In this document: one piece after another, positions 6,139-6,315 of the stretch
How the letters are laid out: each line of letters begins with the position of its first letter
Numbering within the stretch: the stretch's first letter is position 1
Assembly (NCBI GenBank): GCA_946404705.1
Contig: CAMJES010000133.1
Span: 1 to 6,315, forward strand
Source of the DNA: an uncultured Ruminococcus sp.
GTDB lineage: Bacteria; Bacillota; Clostridia; Oscillospirales; Ruminococcaceae
DNA length: 6,315 bases
Direction: 5' to 3'
Notes under the pieces: model-generated
The model's input: only the letters and a program-made list of their open reading frames with translations
The model's database searches: none
What the model was told of the DNA's origin: nothing
Position numbers and translations under genes: made by a program

Positions 6139-6167
6139 ATTATACCTTTTTTTATTGAAAAATGCAA
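6139..6167 (-). promoter_or_regulatory. pyrG promoter
   Basis: On the minus strand a perfect TATAAT (6144-6139) lies 17 bases downstream of TTGCAT (6167-6162), a partial -35. Transcription would begin near 6132, leaving a leader of about 35 nt with the ribosome site. That leader is too short for a terminator-type attenuator, and it does not begin with a GGGC-like tract of the kind used for CTP control of pyrG in Bacillus. Confidence 0.65.
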
Positions 6168-6200
6168 GCATATTTTCAATATTCGGCATATTTTTTATAT

Positions 6201-6232
6201 ATGTACAGCTTGCAAAGAAAGCATAAGTACAT
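6201..6232. repeat. Imperfect inverted repeat upstream of pyrG
   Basis: ATGTAC (6201-6206) and GTACAT (6227-6232) are perfect inverted copies around a 20-nt purine-rich spacer, which may add a few more pairs (TGC with GCA) after a bulge. It lies about 35 bases upstream of the pyrG -35 region. It could be an operator-like dyad or a hairpin, but no regulator can be named. Confidence 0.35.
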
Positions 6233-6244
6233 TTTATGTAATCT

Positions 6245-6272
6245 GCCCTATCGGTATATGTTCCGACAGAGC
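6245..6272 (-). repeat. Hairpin-forming inverted repeat upstream of pyrG
   Basis: On the minus strand GCTCTGTCGG (6272-6263) pairs with CCGATAGGGC (6254-6245) over 10 bp, with two G-U pairs, around an 8-nt loop. On the plus strand the same two positions would be A-C mismatches, so if it acts as RNA it is on the minus strand. No T-run follows it, so it is not a convincing terminator. It could belong to the 3' end of a minus-strand gene beyond the window or to a longer pyrG leader. Confidence 0.45.
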
Positions 6273-6315
6273 ATAATATCATTTTTCCTTTGACTTGAAA
6301 CAGCAGGCAACGAGA

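Noticed and set aside
5873..6226. 117-codon plus-strand open frame at the 5' end of pyrG and its promoter
   Set aside because: It is antisense to the conserved pyrG start and then runs through the AT-rich promoter region, giving a low-complexity hydrophobic tail with no support as a gene.
6290..6295. TTGACT on the plus strand near the right edge
   Set aside because: It could be a -35 element, but the matching -10 would fall beyond the window, so it cannot be supported.

Overview
The window looks like ordinary chromosome from a low-to-mid GC Firmicute of the class Clostridia, probably Oscillospiraceae/Ruminococcus-like. This is inferred from the protein types (triosephosphate isomerase next to cofactor-independent phosphoglycerate mutase, clostridial-style CTP synthase), strong Shine-Dalgarno sites, extended -10 promoters, and a 'TTGTAGGGGCGGAT'-type palindromic repeat of the kind I associate with gut Clostridia. 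The species cannot be fixed from the sequence alone. The first 44 bases are not genomic: they match the Illumina TruSeq/P5 adapter, so this is an untrimmed contig end from a short-read assembly, possibly metagenomic.

Layout, left to right. (1) 1-44 is adapter. (2) 45-709 (+) is the C-terminal 220 residues of an FtsX/MacB-type ABC transporter permease, closed by a strong intrinsic terminator at 722-761. (3) 763-1069 is a non-coding, MITE-like nested inverted repeat of about 307 bp with a near-perfect 28-nt palindrome core and an internal near-consensus promoter. (4) An AT-rich stretch with an extended -10 promoter leads into 1208-3832 (+), a three-gene unit: tpiA, a small membrane-anchored protein of unknown function (91 aa), and gpmI. 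(5) 3833-3916 holds a hairpin and a second extended -10 promoter, leading to a 178-aa, four-TM protein of unknown function that probably starts at TTG 3917. (6) 4449-4480 is a hairpin shared by the convergent genes. (7) 4487-6097 (-) is pyrG, with its own promoter at 6139-6167. (8) 6168-6315 is non-coding up to the window edge and holds two inverted repeats.

Together, tpiA and gpmI supply two steps of lower glycolysis: DHAP/GAP interconversion and 3-PG/2-PG interconversion. They are co-oriented and tightly spaced, with the small membrane protein between them. gap, pgk and eno, frequent companions of these genes in Firmicutes, are not in the window. pyrG makes CTP from UTP and is transcribed separately in the opposite direction.

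I do not see a convincing undescribed multi-gene system here. The points most worth a second look are the composite palindromic element carrying a promoter just upstream of tpiA, the unrecognised small protein lodged between two glycolytic genes, and the TTG-started membrane protein with a charged helical N-terminus.
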